64,000 bases of DNA from DASSFG01 sp035547915 (GTDB taxonomy: Bacteria; Planctomycetota; Planctomycetia; Pirellulales; JAICIG01): positions 186,001-250,000 of the forward strand of contig DASZTS010000029.1 in the NCBI GenBank assembly GCA_035547915.1. Direction: 5' to 3'. The notes beneath the pieces are model-generated. The model was given only the letters and a program-made list of their open reading frames with translations. It made no database searches and had not been told where the DNA came from. A program made the position numbers and the translations under genes. Of the stretch, positions 51,588 through 61,105 are shown one piece after another (the first letter of the stretch is position 1; every line of letters starts with the position of its first letter).

Positions 51588-52985
51588 TCAGAACTCGGCG
51601 CTGCCCGGGGCACGGGGAAATGGTATGACGTCGCGAATGTTGCCCATGCCGGTGATGAACTGTACGACCCGTTCTAGGCCTAGTCCAAAGCCAGAATGCG
51701 GCACGGTGCCATAGCGGCGCAGGTCGGCATACCACCAATAGTTTTCGCTGGCCAGGCCCTGCTCGCCCATGCGCTGCTCGAGCACGTCCAAGCGTTCCTC
51801 GCGCTGGCTTCCGCCGATGATCTCGCCCACCTTCGGAACAAGAATGTCCATGGCCCGCACGGTTTTGCCGTCGTCGTTCACCCGCATATAGAACGGCTTG
51901 ATCGTGCGAGGGTAATCGTAGAGGATCACGGGCCGCTTATAGACCTGCTCGGTCAGGTAGCGTTCGTGTTCGGCCTGTAGGTCGCGGCCCCACTCGACGG
52001 GATACTCGAACGTCTGGCCGGATTTGACGAGCTGTTCGACGGCCTCGGTGTACGAAAGTCGCACGAACTCGCTGGCCACGATCGCCTCCAACGTGGCGAT
52101 CACGGTGTCGTCGATGCGGGCGTTGAAGAACTGCAAATCTTCCGCACCCTGTTCGAGCGCGTCGCGGAAAATGCGTTTCAAGAACGCCTCGGCCAAGTCC
52201 ATGTTGTCGGCCAGTTCGTAGAAGGCCATTTCCGGCTCGACCATCCAGAACTCGGCCAGGTGGCGCGAGGTGTTGGAGTTCTCTGCGCGAAACGTCGGCC
52301 CGAATGTGTAAACCTTCCCCAGCGCGCAGGCGAAGATTTCGCCCTGCAATTGGCCGCTGACCGTCAGATAGGCCGGCCGGTGAAAAAAGTCTCTAGTGAA
52401 GTCGACCTTGCCTTCAGCCTTGGGAACATTTGCCAGATCGAGCGTGGTCACCTTGAACATTTCGCCGGCGCCTTCGCAGTCGCTGGCCGTTACGATCGGC
52501 GTGTGGACATAGAGAAAACCATGTTCTTGGAAGAAGGCGTGGATCGATCGGCTGACCGTATTCCGCGTACGCGCGATGGCACCGAACGTATTGGTGCGTG
52601 GCCGCAGGTGCGCGAGCGTGCGCAAGAACTCGAACGAATGCTGTTTCTTTTGCAGCGGGTAAGATTCCGGATCGGCCCAACCGTGCACGACGACGCCCGT
52701 CGCCTGGATCTCCGTCGACTGGCCTTTGGCGGGCGAAGCCTTCACGAGCCCTTCGATGCTGACACTACAGCCGGCGCCCAGGCGTTTGATTTCGGTTTCG
52801 TAGTTCGCCAGGGCGCCGTCGACGACGACCTGCACATTTCCGAAAGACGAACCGTCGTTGATCTCCAAGAAGCTGAAGCCGCCCTTGGAGTCACGCCGCG
52901 TTCGCACCCATCCTTGCAGCCGCACCTCGCGGCCGACGGCTTCGGCCTTCCGTGCCTCGGCAACGCTAATACATTCCGTCGACAT
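51588..52985 (-). CDS. asnS: Asparagine-tRNA ligase
   Basis: 465 residues, the family length. The N-terminal OB fold binds the anticodon (VRLQGWVRTRRDSKGGFSFLEINDGS). Class II motifs are present: motif 2 TFRAENSNTSRHLAEFWMVEPEMAF near 225-250, and motif 3 GFGLGLERVVQFITG near the C-terminus. DYPRTIKPFYMRVNDDGKTVRAMDILVP lies between them. It charges tRNA-Asn with asparagine, so this organism can make Asn-tRNA directly. The intergenic repeat copy B lies between it and the trxB gene upstream on the same strand. Confidence 0.96.
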   Translation of the reverse strand: MSTECISVAEARKAEAVGREVRLQGWVRTRRDSKGGFSFLEINDGSSFGNVQVVVDGALANYETEIKRLGAGCSVSIEGLVKASPAKGQSTEIQATGVVVHGWADPESYPLQKKQHSFEFLRTLAHLRPRTNTFGAIARTRNTVSRSIHAFFQEHGFLYVHTPIVTASDCEGAGEMFKVTTLDLANVPKAEGKVDFTRDFFHRPAYLTVSGQLQGEIFACALGKVYTFGPTFRAENSNTSRHLAEFWMVEPEMAFYELADNMDLAEAFLKRIFRDALEQGAEDLQFFNARIDDTVIATLEAIVASEFVRLSYTEAVEQLVKSGQTFEYPVEWGRDLQAEHERYLTEQVYKRPVILYDYPRTIKPFYMRVNDDGKTVRAMDILVPKVGEIIGGSQREERLDVLEQRMGEQGLASENYWWYADLRRYGTVPHSGFGLGLERVVQFITGMGNIRDVIPFPRAPGSAEF

Positions 52986-53014
52986 CGTTTAGACGCTCGC
53001 CATTTTTTTCTAAG

Positions 53015-53112
53015 AGCAACCGGCAAAACTCCACCGAGCTTTGAAAAATCGGCGTTTCACGGCCGATTTTTCCCCACCGGCGCTCCGGCTTCCGAATTCT
53101 GTCAGCCGTTCT
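53015..53112 (+). repeat. 98-bp dispersed intergenic repeat, copy B
   Basis: Gap-free match to 14910-15007. The central palindrome AAAAATCGGC and GCCGATTTTT is perfect here, with the loop core TTTCACG. Both strands carry a T tract after the stem, so it can act as a terminator in either direction; here it sits between trxB (its right edge touches the stop codon) and asnS, both on the minus strand. Confidence 0.7.
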
Positions 53113-54157
53113 AATGCCCCTGGTGGGCCAACCATCGTTCGGCGTCGAGCGCGGCCATGCAGCCGCTGCCGGCGGCGGTGATCGCCTGGCGATAATAATC
53201 GTCGGCCACATCTCCGGCCGCGAACACCCCCTCGACGCTCGTGTTCGTGCGGAAGGGAACGGTCCACTTGATGTACTTCTTGGGCGTCAGTTCGAGCTTC
53301 CCCTCCACAAAGCGCGTGTTCGGCGTGTGGCCGATGGCCAAAAACATGCCCGTGGCCGGCACGTCGCGAGTCTTGTCACCCGAAACATTCTTCAACCGCA
53401 CTCCCGTGACACCGTCGCGCTCGTTACCCAGTACTTCGTCGACGACGCTGTTCCACTCCATCTTTATCTTGGGGTCGTTTAGCACGCGATCGCCCATGAT
53501 CTTCGACGCACGCAGCGTATCGCGGCGGTGTATCATATGAATCTGGCTGGCGAATTTCGACAGGTAGCTGGCTTCTTCGCAGGCCGAATCGCCACCGCCG
53601 ACGACCACCAGCGGCTTGTTGCGAAACCGCGGCAGCGCGCCGTCGCAGACCGCACAGGCACTGACACCGAAGTTCTTGTATTTATCTTCCGATGGCATGC
53701 CCAAATAGTTGGCCCGGGCACCGGTGGCGATAATCACCGCTTGCGCTTCGACCGCCTCGCCGTCTGACGGAATGAGCTTGAAGGGCCGTTTCGAGAAATC
53801 GACGTCCACGATATCGTCGGTGACGATCCGCGTGCCAAAGTTCTTGGCCTGCTGGCGCATCAGTTCCATCAACTCCGGCCCACTCACACCCTGTTTGGTA
53901 TGCGGGCCCATCAATTGCCGCTGAGCTTTGTCGATCGAATGATCGAGGTACGACTCCAAGTCGCCGTGAGGAAAGCCAGGATAGTTTTCCACCTCGGTCG
54001 TCAGCGCCAACTGGCCTAACGGCAATGTTCCGGCAATCCGGTTGTCCTCGGTTATCGCACCTTCAAAGACCAACGGCTTGAGCGCCGCCCGCGCCGTATA
54101 AATCGCGGCGGCCCAGCCCGCCGGCCCACTGCCGACAATCACAACATTTTCAGCCAA
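53111..54157 (-). CDS. trxB: Thioredoxin reductase
   Basis: About 348 residues. FAD motif VVIVGSGPAGWAAAIYTAR is at the start, the redox pair CAVC (about C168 and C171) sits in SACAVCDGALPR, and the NADPH site GGGDSACEEASYL follows. The end has FVEGKLELTPKKYIKW and GVFAAGDVADDYYRQAITAAGSGCMAA, the second FAD motif. It reduces thioredoxin with NADPH in the cytoplasm. Two TTG starts are possible; 54157 is chosen because AAGGAG stands 9 nt upstream, whereas it abuts the one at 54166. It is divergent from the aldehyde dehydrogenase gene across ~160 bp. Confidence 0.96.
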   Translation of the reverse strand: MAENVVIVGSGPAGWAAAIYTARAALKPLVFEGAITEDNRIAGTLPLGQLALTTEVENYPGFPHGDLESYLDHSIDKAQRQLMGPHTKQGVSGPELMELMRQQAKNFGTRIVTDDIVDVDFSKRPFKLIPSDGEAVEAQAVIIATGARANYLGMPSEDKYKNFGVSACAVCDGALPRFRNKPLVVVGGGDSACEEASYLSKFASQIHMIHRRDTLRASKIMGDRVLNDPKIKMEWNSVVDEVLGNERDGVTGVRLKNVSGDKTRDVPATGMFLAIGHTPNTRFVEGKLELTPKKYIKWTVPFRTNTSVEGVFAAGDVADDYYRQAITAAGSGCMAALDAERWLAHQGH

Positions 54158-54317
54158 CGTTGACAACTCCTTGCAGGCACTCGCCCGATCGGCCGTTCCT
54201 TCGATTAGAAACGGTCCGGACCTACGCGGACATTATAGGCTTGCGGTCGAGTGCGCCTACCGTTGCGGCTTGCCGAAAGCGGCAGGCCGGGCGTATCTTT
54301 CTGGTAGGAGGCGCATT

Positions 54318-55844
54318 ATGGCACATGCCGTCGCGAATGAGGTTTGGACCGGTGAGCATTTCATCGCCGGCCGCTGGCTGCCAGCCGGCGCGGACCGGTT
54401 CGAGAGTTTCAATCCGGCCCGAGCCGACGAGGTGGTGGGCCACTATCCGTCCGGCACCGCGGCCGACGTCGATGCCGCGGTCAAAGCAGCTCGGACGGCC
54501 TTCGTTCCGTGGCGGCGCATCAGCCGCGTGAAGCGGGGCGAGCTGTTCCTCAAGTTGGCGACGTTGATCGAGCGCGACCTCGACTCGCTGGCCGGCGTGG
54601 TGGCGCGCGAAAGCGGCAAGGTGCTCGACGAAGCCCGCGCGGAGGTCGTCGAAGGCTTGCACATGGTGCAATACGTCTTCGGCACCGCCCGTCAGCCCAG
54701 CGGGCAGGTGATCGACTCGGAGATCGAAGCCAAGGATCTATACGTTCGCCGCAAGCCGCGCGGGGTCGTGGCGGTCGTCACGCCGTGGAACTTCCCGTTC
54801 GCCGTACCGTTGTGGATGCTGGCTCCCAGCTTGCTCGAGGGGAACACGACGGTCTTCAAACCGTCGGAAGAAACACCCGAAATCGGCCAACGCCTGGTGC
54901 GGTTGTTCGACGAAGCCGGTTTTCCCGCCGGGACCATCAATCTGGTGCATGGCCTGGGGGACGTGGCGGGCGATGCGTTGGCGCGCCACGCAGACGTCGA
55001 TGTCGTCTGTTTCACGGGCAGTTATGAAGTCGGGGCGCACATTCGCCGGCTGGCCGCGGACCACCCGCACAAGAGCTGTGCGTTGGAGATGGGCTCGAAG
55101 AGCGCCGTGATCGTCTGCGCCGATGCCGCGCTCGACCTGGCCGTCGACGCCGCCGTCCTCAGTGCCTTCAAGACTACAGGCCAACGGTGCGTTTCGGCGG
55201 GCCGCATCCTGGTACACGAGCGGCGACTCGACGAACTGGCGGCGGCGCTGGTCGAGCGCGCCCGACGTGTGCGCTTCGCCGATCCGCTTACGCCCGGCGC
55301 CTTTGCCGGACCGCTCATCAATCAACGAGCCCTAGAGAAGGTCGCGTTCTACAACGACTTGGCGCGGCAAGAAGGCGCCGAAGTGCTGCTCGATGGGGGC
55401 CGCATGATGGACAGCGAACACCGCGCCGGCCATTTCATGTCGCCCTTCGTCTACCGCCAATCGTATCGGCCCGACGCGCGCACGATCCACGAAGAGGTTT
55501 TCGGCCCCCACTTGGCGCTCGTTCCGTTCGCGACCGACGAAGAGGCGATCCGCATATATAACGATACGCCGTACGGCCTCTCGTTCGCGGTGATTACCGA
55601 AGACTATCGCCGTTGGCGGCTATATCGCGACGAGTGCGACTACGGCATGGGCTACGTGAACTTGCCGTGCATCGGGGCCGAAGTTCATCTGCCGTTCGGC
55701 GGCGTCAAACGTAGCGGCAATGGTCAGCCCTCGGCTGCCGCGCTGGTCGATGCCGTGACGCATCGAGTGGCTTTTACCGTAAACCACCAGCGCGGCATCA
55801 CCATGGCCCAGGGTATGAGCGCGACCGTGCCCGATACACAATAA
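54318..55844 (+). CDS. NAD(P)-dependent aldehyde dehydrogenase
   Basis: 508 residues from the ATG at 54318, with TAGGAGG 6 nt upstream. Frames beginning earlier have no ribosome site. Catalytic residues are visible: TPWNFP (155-160), FTGS (232-235), general-base E257 in CALEMGSKS, and nucleophile C291 in TTGQRCVSAG. The C-terminal part has EEVFGPHLALVPF. The sequence is nearest to the P5C/AMSDH and glutarate-semialdehyde branches of the family, but the substrate is not fixed by motif. A class III aminotransferase follows at 56 bp on the same strand, so the two could catabolise an omega-amino acid by transamination followed by oxidation of the resulting semialdehyde. Confidence 0.94.
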   Translation: MAHAVANEVWTGEHFIAGRWLPAGADRFESFNPARADEVVGHYPSGTAADVDAAVKAARTAFVPWRRISRVKRGELFLKLATLIERDLDSLAGVVARESGKVLDEARAEVVEGLHMVQYVFGTARQPSGQVIDSEIEAKDLYVRRKPRGVVAVVTPWNFPFAVPLWMLAPSLLEGNTTVFKPSEETPEIGQRLVRLFDEAGFPAGTINLVHGLGDVAGDALARHADVDVVCFTGSYEVGAHIRRLAADHPHKSCALEMGSKSAVIVCADAALDLAVDAAVLSAFKTTGQRCVSAGRILVHERRLDELAAALVERARRVRFADPLTPGAFAGPLINQRALEKVAFYNDLARQEGAEVLLDGGRMMDSEHRAGHFMSPFVYRQSYRPDARTIHEEVFGPHLALVPFATDEEAIRIYNDTPYGLSFAVITEDYRRWRLYRDECDYGMGYVNLPCIGAEVHLPFGGVKRSGNGQPSAAALVDAVTHRVAFTVNHQRGITMAQGMSATVPDTQ

Positions 55845-55900
55845 CGCCCGATACCCCATAACCGGCGTCGGCCCCCAGTAACCGGCCCCTTGAGTGCAGT

Positions 55901-57175
55901 ATGGAAGCGCCTCGCCTGATCACGCCACCGCCCGGCCCCAAGGCGGCCGAATGGATCGCCCGCGACGAACGGGTCATTTCGCCGTCATATACGCGCGGCT
56001 ACCCTCTCGTCGCCGCGCGGGGCGAAGGCTGCGTGATCGAGGATGTCGACGGTAATCTGTTCCTCGATTTCACGGCCGGCATCGCCGTGAATGCTACGGG
56101 ACATGCGCATCCCGAAGTGGTGGCGGCCATCATCGACCAGGCCAAGAAGTTGATCCACATGTCGGGCACCGACTTCTACTATGCGCCCGAAATCGAACTG
56201 GCCGAAAAACTGGCGGCGCTCGCTCCGGGTAGCGAGCCGAAGAAGGTCTTCTTTGCCAACAGCGGCGCAGAGACGATCGAGGCGGCGCTCAAACTAGCCC
56301 GCCATCATACAGGCCGTCAGCGCGTGATTTCGTGTTACGGCGCCTTTCACGGGCGGACTTACGGGGCGATGTCGTTGGGCGGGTCGAAGGCTCTGCATCA
56401 ACAGGGTTTCGGCCCGTTGCTATCGGGCGTCTACCGCATCCATTTCGATTGCCCAGCCGAGGAACTCGAAGAGCTGTTTTCGACCGTCTGCCCGCCCAAT
56501 GAGGTGGCCGCGATCTTCGTCGAGCCGATCCAGGGTGAAGGCGGCTACCGCGTCCCGTCCGCCGGCTTCCTACCGATGTTGCGGCAAGTTTGCGACCGGC
56601 ACGGCATCCTGCTGGTGGCCGACGAGGTGCAGTCGGGCATGGGACGAACCGGCAAGATGTTCGCGATCGACCATTTCGACGTCGTCCCCGATATGGTCTG
56701 CCTGGCCAAGGGCATTGCCAGCGGTTTGCCCCTGGGAGCACTGATCACGCGGGCAAACATCATGGATTGGCCGCCCGGTAGCCACGCCTCGACGTTCGGC
56801 GGAAACCCGGTGAGCTGTCGCGCCGCCTTGGCAACGTTCGACCTCATCGAGCGGGAATACATGGCCAACGCCGCCGCGCGCGGCGACCAGCTTGCCGAAG
56901 GGCTGGCCAAACTGGCCGGAAGGCATCGCGTGCTCGCGCATCCACGCGGCTTGGGATTGATGCGGGCCATCGACGTCGTGGGCGACGAGGGCGCCGATCC
57001 GGACCTGCGCAACGCGCTGCTCGACGCGGCGTTTCACCGGGGCCTGTTACTCTTGGGCTGCGGCCGCACGGCGATTCGCTTCTGTCCGGCACTCTGCGTG
57101 ACGGCCGATCAGATCACCACCGCGCTCTCGCTGCTCGACGAGATCGTCGCTGCGGCAGCACCGGAAAGCCACTAG
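55901..57175 (+). CDS. Class III aminotransferase (4-aminobutyrate/ornithine-type)
   Basis: 424 residues. The family fold is clear: DGNLFLDFTAGIAVNATGHAHP near 50-71, NSGAETIEAALKLARHHTGR near 120-139, FVEPIQGEGGYRVPS near 206-220, LLVADEVQSGMGRTG with Asp241, and the PLP Lys270 in VCLAKGIASGLPLGA. STFGGNPVSCRAALATF follows. Such enzymes transfer the terminal amino group of omega-amino acids to 2-oxoglutarate or pyruvate. Paired with the aldehyde dehydrogenase gene 56 bp upstream, GABA, lysine-derived 5-aminovalerate or beta-alanine are plausible substrates. The exact one cannot be read from sequence. Confidence 0.93.
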   Translation: MEAPRLITPPPGPKAAEWIARDERVISPSYTRGYPLVAARGEGCVIEDVDGNLFLDFTAGIAVNATGHAHPEVVAAIIDQAKKLIHMSGTDFYYAPEIELAEKLAALAPGSEPKKVFFANSGAETIEAALKLARHHTGRQRVISCYGAFHGRTYGAMSLGGSKALHQQGFGPLLSGVYRIHFDCPAEELEELFSTVCPPNEVAAIFVEPIQGEGGYRVPSAGFLPMLRQVCDRHGILLVADEVQSGMGRTGKMFAIDHFDVVPDMVCLAKGIASGLPLGALITRANIMDWPPGSHASTFGGNPVSCRAALATFDLIEREYMANAAARGDQLAEGLAKLAGRHRVLAHPRGLGLMRAIDVVGDEGADPDLRNALLDAAFHRGLLLLGCGRTAIRFCPALCVTADQITTALSLLDEIVAAAAPESH

Positions 57176-57211
57176 CTTCGTGCACCGGGCCAATCGGCTT
57201 TTGCCGACGCC

Positions 57212-58408
57212 CTATAGATTGAGGCTCCATTGCAAGACAATCCCTTGATTGTCGAAATGGGTCTCGATCGGTGTTCCGAAGGGGCCTACGCCGGCGTTGG
57301 AGTTCGTGGCGAACTTGTACCAAAACTGGCCGAAGTACCCCACATAGAATCGGCTGTTTGGCAGACGCTGAGGTTGCCAGCTCAGGCCAAGTTGGGCGGT
57401 CAGGACGGGGATCTCTTGGATGAAGTGCGACGACGTCGCAAAGGTTTCGAAGCCGCCCACGGGAATCGGCACCGTGGTCGCGCCATAGAAGGTGTTTCGT
57501 ACCTTCGAGAACATTTCGGCAATATCGGCGTTGGCCAGCATCGACCAACCGGGCCTTGCGAAGCGACGATCTACTTCGACGCCGAAGTGCGGCCCCACGC
57601 CCGTCGAGCGGCTCGTCTCGCGTTCGGCAAATAACTGGTTACCGGCCAATGCCCCCGCGAACGATGTGTCGAGCCGGCTACCAAAGAAAGTCTGCGACGT
57701 TCGCACGCCGCCGCGGAACTTCAACCCCCAACCGGTGTTCGGGGTCAGTTCGCGGCTGGCATAGTCGAGATCGGCATAATTGACCATGAATTCCGAATGC
57801 AGCGCGCCAGGGCCGTTCGGCCCGGCGACCGTACTGTTGCCCAAGGCGTTGTAGTAGCGGTCGGAAAGGGAGAACTCGCCGAAGCCGGAGGGGAGTCTAT
57901 AGCCGATCTCCACTCGCGGTGCGGCAGTCCACTGGAAATGGGCGCTGTTCGTCTGCACCGTAACCGGTGTTCCCAAGGCCGTCGTAAACTGCGCCATCAT
58001 CGGAATACTGACGTGCGGCTTGATGACGCCGACTTCGGCCTGGCAGAACCAGCCCGGCGCCGGCCAATCGACCGGATCGAGCAGCGGGTCGCGCTCGAAA
58101 TAGGGATGTTCCCAATCGGGCGCAGGCGCACCGAACGACGGCGCCTCGTCGAAGAGCGAGCCCGGCTGGTCCGGCGGCCGCGGCAACGATCGCAAAATCT
58201 CCGGTTCGTTATGGTCCGGCGTCGGCGCCGAAACCTCTTCTTTCGGACCGGCGGGATCGCCCGCCCCTTTCGGCGCCCATTGCACCGCCGGCCGACGTGG
58301 CGCAGCGGGAGCCGACGGAGGCGTCTGCGCCAAGGCGGGGACCGCTGGCCAGACAAGTGCCGCGATCAGCAGCACCAGTGTCTGTATTGGTCTAGCCATA
58401 CGCGCCAT
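57212..58408 (-). CDS. Outer-membrane beta-barrel-like protein
   Basis: 398 residues with a signal peptide ending near residue 28 (PALA/QTPP). A Pro-rich spacer of ~100 residues is followed by alternating beta strands of outer-membrane type (GFGEFSLSDRYYN, HSEFMVNYADLDYASREL, GWGLKFRGGVRTS, VGPHFGVEVDRRF, SRFYVGYFGQFWYKF) and an ending of VLQWSLNL, a hydrophobic C-terminal strand. It resembles the Lpg1974-like planctomycete barrel group, which I name only by impression. It lies 11 bp after the TolC-like gene on the same strand and may share its outer-membrane context. Confidence 0.75.
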   Translation of the reverse strand: MARMARPIQTLVLLIAALVWPAVPALAQTPPSAPAAPRRPAVQWAPKGAGDPAGPKEEVSAPTPDHNEPEILRSLPRPPDQPGSLFDEAPSFGAPAPDWEHPYFERDPLLDPVDWPAPGWFCQAEVGVIKPHVSIPMMAQFTTALGTPVTVQTNSAHFQWTAAPRVEIGYRLPSGFGEFSLSDRYYNALGNSTVAGPNGPGALHSEFMVNYADLDYASRELTPNTGWGLKFRGGVRTSQTFFGSRLDTSFAGALAGNQLFAERETSRSTGVGPHFGVEVDRRFARPGWSMLANADIAEMFSKVRNTFYGATTVPIPVGGFETFATSSHFIQEIPVLTAQLGLSWQPQRLPNSRFYVGYFGQFWYKFATNSNAGVGPFGTPIETHFDNQGIVLQWSLNL

Positions 58409-58419
58409 GAAAGTGGTCC

Positions 58420-60546
58420 TTATCTATCCTCAGTTGCACGATCGCTTGCCTTGGCGGCTGCCGCGCTGCGCGGCGGAGTGGCCACAGGGCGAATCGTCGC
58501 TTCGTCTCGATTCCGAGGGCCGGTGCTCGCCGTCGGGCGCACGTTTGGCGCCGGCGGCGAATTAGGCCTGGCAATGGGTTGTCTCGCCGGCAGGCCATTC
58601 GGCACCCCGCACGACGCTGCCAGATGGTCGTGGCCGCAGGCCCAGCGGCCGAGTTCGTCAAAGTTCGGTAGGTCCGGCAACGTACGGGGGGTGGCCATCT
58701 GGAATAGGTCGTCGGTCTGCAAAAGGTCGGCGACGGCGACCACCGATTGCCACAGGCTGCCCAGGACTCCAAGGTACGCGGTCACGTTCTGCGACAAACT
58801 TTGCTGCGCGAAAGCCAGATCGCCAACGTTGATATTCTCGCTGTCGACCGGCCGGCGCGCATAGACGCCGCGATAGTAACGTACGAGATCGGGCAGGATA
58901 TAACTGCGGTAGTATTCGATCGCGTAGAGATTGTTCTGGTAGGTCGTGTAGGCGTCGGCCAGTTGATTCGTCAGATCGAGTTCCGTGTTGTGCTGCTGCT
59001 CGGTGGCGCGTACCAGCGCGGCCTGTGCGGCGATGATATTGCCTTTGTTCCGATCCCAGACGGCGAGCGGCATTTGGATCTGAAACTGCTGGTAGGTTCC
59101 GAAGGGGGCTACCGTAAAATCGCGGGCGTATTTGTACGAAATGTCGAGGTCGGGAATGACGGCCACTTGGGCCGCCTTCAAGTTGTACTTGGCCTGCGGC
59201 ACCATGTTGCGCGCGGTGAGAATATCGGTGTGGTTTCTCAGGATGTGGGCCAGCGCCTGGTCGTAGTCGTAATACGGAATGAACTGGTCGATCCGACCGG
59301 CGACCTGCGTCAATGGCATTTGCCGCACGCCGATCGCCGCCACCAACGCCTTCCAGTCGTAGATATACGTGGCAATCGCCTGCTGGTAGGCCAGGCGTGT
59401 GGTGAAGGCCTGCGCGCGCAGCGAGGCGGGTTCGTAACCCGCGACGCCCGATCCCTTGGCCAATTGTGCCTGGAGCTGGTAAATGTCGTCGGTGAACTTC
59501 GCCACCGCGCGTGTAACCGCCAGCGTCTCCTTGTCGACGAGTAGGGCGAAGTAGGCCTGCCGCACCTGCGTCGCCAGGTTGTTGCGTGCCCGTCGCAGTG
59601 CCAGCTCGGCATTCTCTAGATCTTTCTGAACGGCGGCGGCTGCCAGCTTCTGTTTGCCGCCCGTTTTGATGAGCTGTTCGACACCGATACCTTGTACGCC
59701 GGTCGTGGCATTATTGTTGGTCGGGTCGACGAAATAGGTGCCATTCGGATTCACGTAGGTGCGGGCCTGCACCAAACGTCCTTGGGCCGCTTGCACGTCA
59801 GCCACGGCTTGACGCAGCGGCGGACTATTGGCGGCGGCGATGCGCTGCAACTCGGTCAACGTGTAGGGCCTGCCGTTCGGCCCCGGCGCCATGCGCGGCT
59901 CGACGGGTAAGGGTGGTAATGCCGGATAAATCCCTTCGATGGCATGCGCCAAGGCCGCCCTTTCATCCGGCACATTGACGGCCGGCGTCTCCGATCCCGG
60001 CAACCGATCGGGGATGCTGAGCGGCAATCTGACGTCGATCCGGCTGTCGCCGAGCGCAGGTTGCGACCAGGCCGCCGGTCGTACCGTGCCCGGCGATCCA
60101 CCGCTCGCGTTACGAACCCCGCCGTCTGTTTTGGCCGCCGCTGGCAGGCCGACCGGGGGCTCTAACCAGGTCTCTGCCCCGGCGTCGAGCGGCAGGTCCG
60201 TAGACGCCGGCCGCGCATCTGAAAATCGCAATTCATTCTGCTGGCCAGTCGCGGAGCCAAGCTGCTTCCGCTCGACCTCGACCGCGCGGGCCGGAGTTGT
60301 CGGCGCCGGTTGAGCAGCGATCCCAGATGTCGCCGAAGTTGTCGGCTTTTGTGCGCCGCGAGATGCCCCGCCGGCTAGCGTCCCTTCCGTCGGTGCTTGA
60401 GAAATCTGCGCGTTGTTGTCGGGACGCACGTCGTACGGCTGGTTGGCCAGTCGGCACACCGTCTGGTTGGTGCGCTGGCGCACGGGCCAGGTGCAGCCGG
60501 TCACCAGCAGCAAGCCAGCCAACAGAAGTAGCCGACGTCGAAACAT
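58420..60546 (-). CDS. TolC-like outer-membrane efflux lipoprotein
   Basis: 708 residues from the ATG at 60544-60546. The N-terminus MFRRRLLLLAGLLLVTGCTWP is a lipobox signal, so the mature protein starts at Cys18. A disordered Pro/Ser-rich part of ~230 residues follows, longer than usual. Two outer-membrane-efflux (OEP) halves then cover ~250-460 (LQRIAAANSPPLRQAVADVQAAQGRLVQA) and ~470-650 (YDYDQALAHILRNHTDILTARNMVPQAKYNLKAAQVAVIPDLDISYKYARDF). The C-terminal tail is rich in Pro and Ala. It is the likely exit channel for the RND adaptor and pump on the opposite strand at 61371 and 62833. Confidence 0.9.
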   Translation of the reverse strand: MFRRRLLLLAGLLLVTGCTWPVRQRTNQTVCRLANQPYDVRPDNNAQISQAPTEGTLAGGASRGAQKPTTSATSGIAAQPAPTTPARAVEVERKQLGSATGQQNELRFSDARPASTDLPLDAGAETWLEPPVGLPAAAKTDGGVRNASGGSPGTVRPAAWSQPALGDSRIDVRLPLSIPDRLPGSETPAVNVPDERAALAHAIEGIYPALPPLPVEPRMAPGPNGRPYTLTELQRIAAANSPPLRQAVADVQAAQGRLVQARTYVNPNGTYFVDPTNNNATTGVQGIGVEQLIKTGGKQKLAAAAVQKDLENAELALRRARNNLATQVRQAYFALLVDKETLAVTRAVAKFTDDIYQLQAQLAKGSGVAGYEPASLRAQAFTTRLAYQQAIATYIYDWKALVAAIGVRQMPLTQVAGRIDQFIPYYDYDQALAHILRNHTDILTARNMVPQAKYNLKAAQVAVIPDLDISYKYARDFTVAPFGTYQQFQIQMPLAVWDRNKGNIIAAQAALVRATEQQHNTELDLTNQLADAYTTYQNNLYAIEYYRSYILPDLVRYYRGVYARRPVDSENINVGDLAFAQQSLSQNVTAYLGVLGSLWQSVVAVADLLQTDDLFQMATPRTLPDLPNFDELGRWACGHDHLAASCGVPNGLPARQPIARPNSPPAPNVRPTASTGPRNRDEATIRPVATPPRSAAAAKASDRATEDR

Positions 60547-60664
60547 CACCGGCAGTCCATGTGCCTCGTCTGGTGCATTCTCGTCATTGGTCGTTCCAAC
60601 ACAAACCATGACGGGCTACAGCGGGCCGACGACGGCTTCCCGCGCCCGACCGCTGTCGATCATC

Positions 60665-60907
60665 TCACCCGGCCTTGCGGGCCGCATCGGGTACCTCGGG
60701 AAGTTGCCAGCGACTGAGGTACGCCGAAAGCACTTCTTCGGCGATCGCCGACTGCGAGACTCGACGCATGGCCGACTCGACGCCGAGCCGTTGGGCCGTC
60801 GCCACGTTGAGATGCAGTGTCACTTTGACGGTGGTCGGGCACGCGGGCGATTCGCCCTCCTGCGTCGACACACTGCCGGGTTGCTGCCGTGCGGGTTTCC
60901 GTACCAT
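60665..60907 (-). CDS. Small ribbon-helix-helix DNA-binding-like protein
   Basis: 80 residues from the ATG at 60905-60907, with AAGGAGG 9 nt upstream; this beats an ATG at 60931 that lacks a site. The Arg/Gln-rich N-terminus is followed by the RHH pattern TVKVTLHLNVATAQRLGVESAMRRVSQSAIAEEVLSAYL near 26-64: one beta strand and two helices, as in CopG/Arc-type dimers. It lies between the TolC-like gene on its own strand and the divergent RND adaptor gene, with a perfect 7-bp palindrome in the 463-bp region upstream. It is probably a local repressor, which is an inference. Confidence 0.65.
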   Translation of the reverse strand: MVRKPARQQPGSVSTQEGESPACPTTVKVTLHLNVATAQRLGVESAMRRVSQSAIAEEVLSAYLSRWQLPEVPDAARKAG

Positions 60908-61105
60908 GCGTTCTTGCCTCCTTGCCGTCATGCCTGTTTAGTGACATCGGCCGTCATCGCGGCGGTCTATAACAAACCTGCCGATTGCATGGACTAGAGC
61001 GGCGAACCAGGCTTGATCGCCAGTGCGGTCGGGGAATGGAGAAAATGGGGATCGGCACGGCCATCAACTGCTGGCCGGATGTCCTTCATGCCGTTGCCGC
61101 GCAGC

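Noticed and set aside
50707..51738. Pro/His-rich open frames antisense to the Gly-rich gene
   Set aside because: Complement of Gly codons gives Pro and His codons; the sense protein has a membrane helix and ribosome site.
60665..60907. A toxin-antitoxin pair with the RHH protein as antitoxin
   Set aside because: No small toxin frame (RelE, PIN or similar) adjoins it on the same strand; the neighbours are efflux genes.
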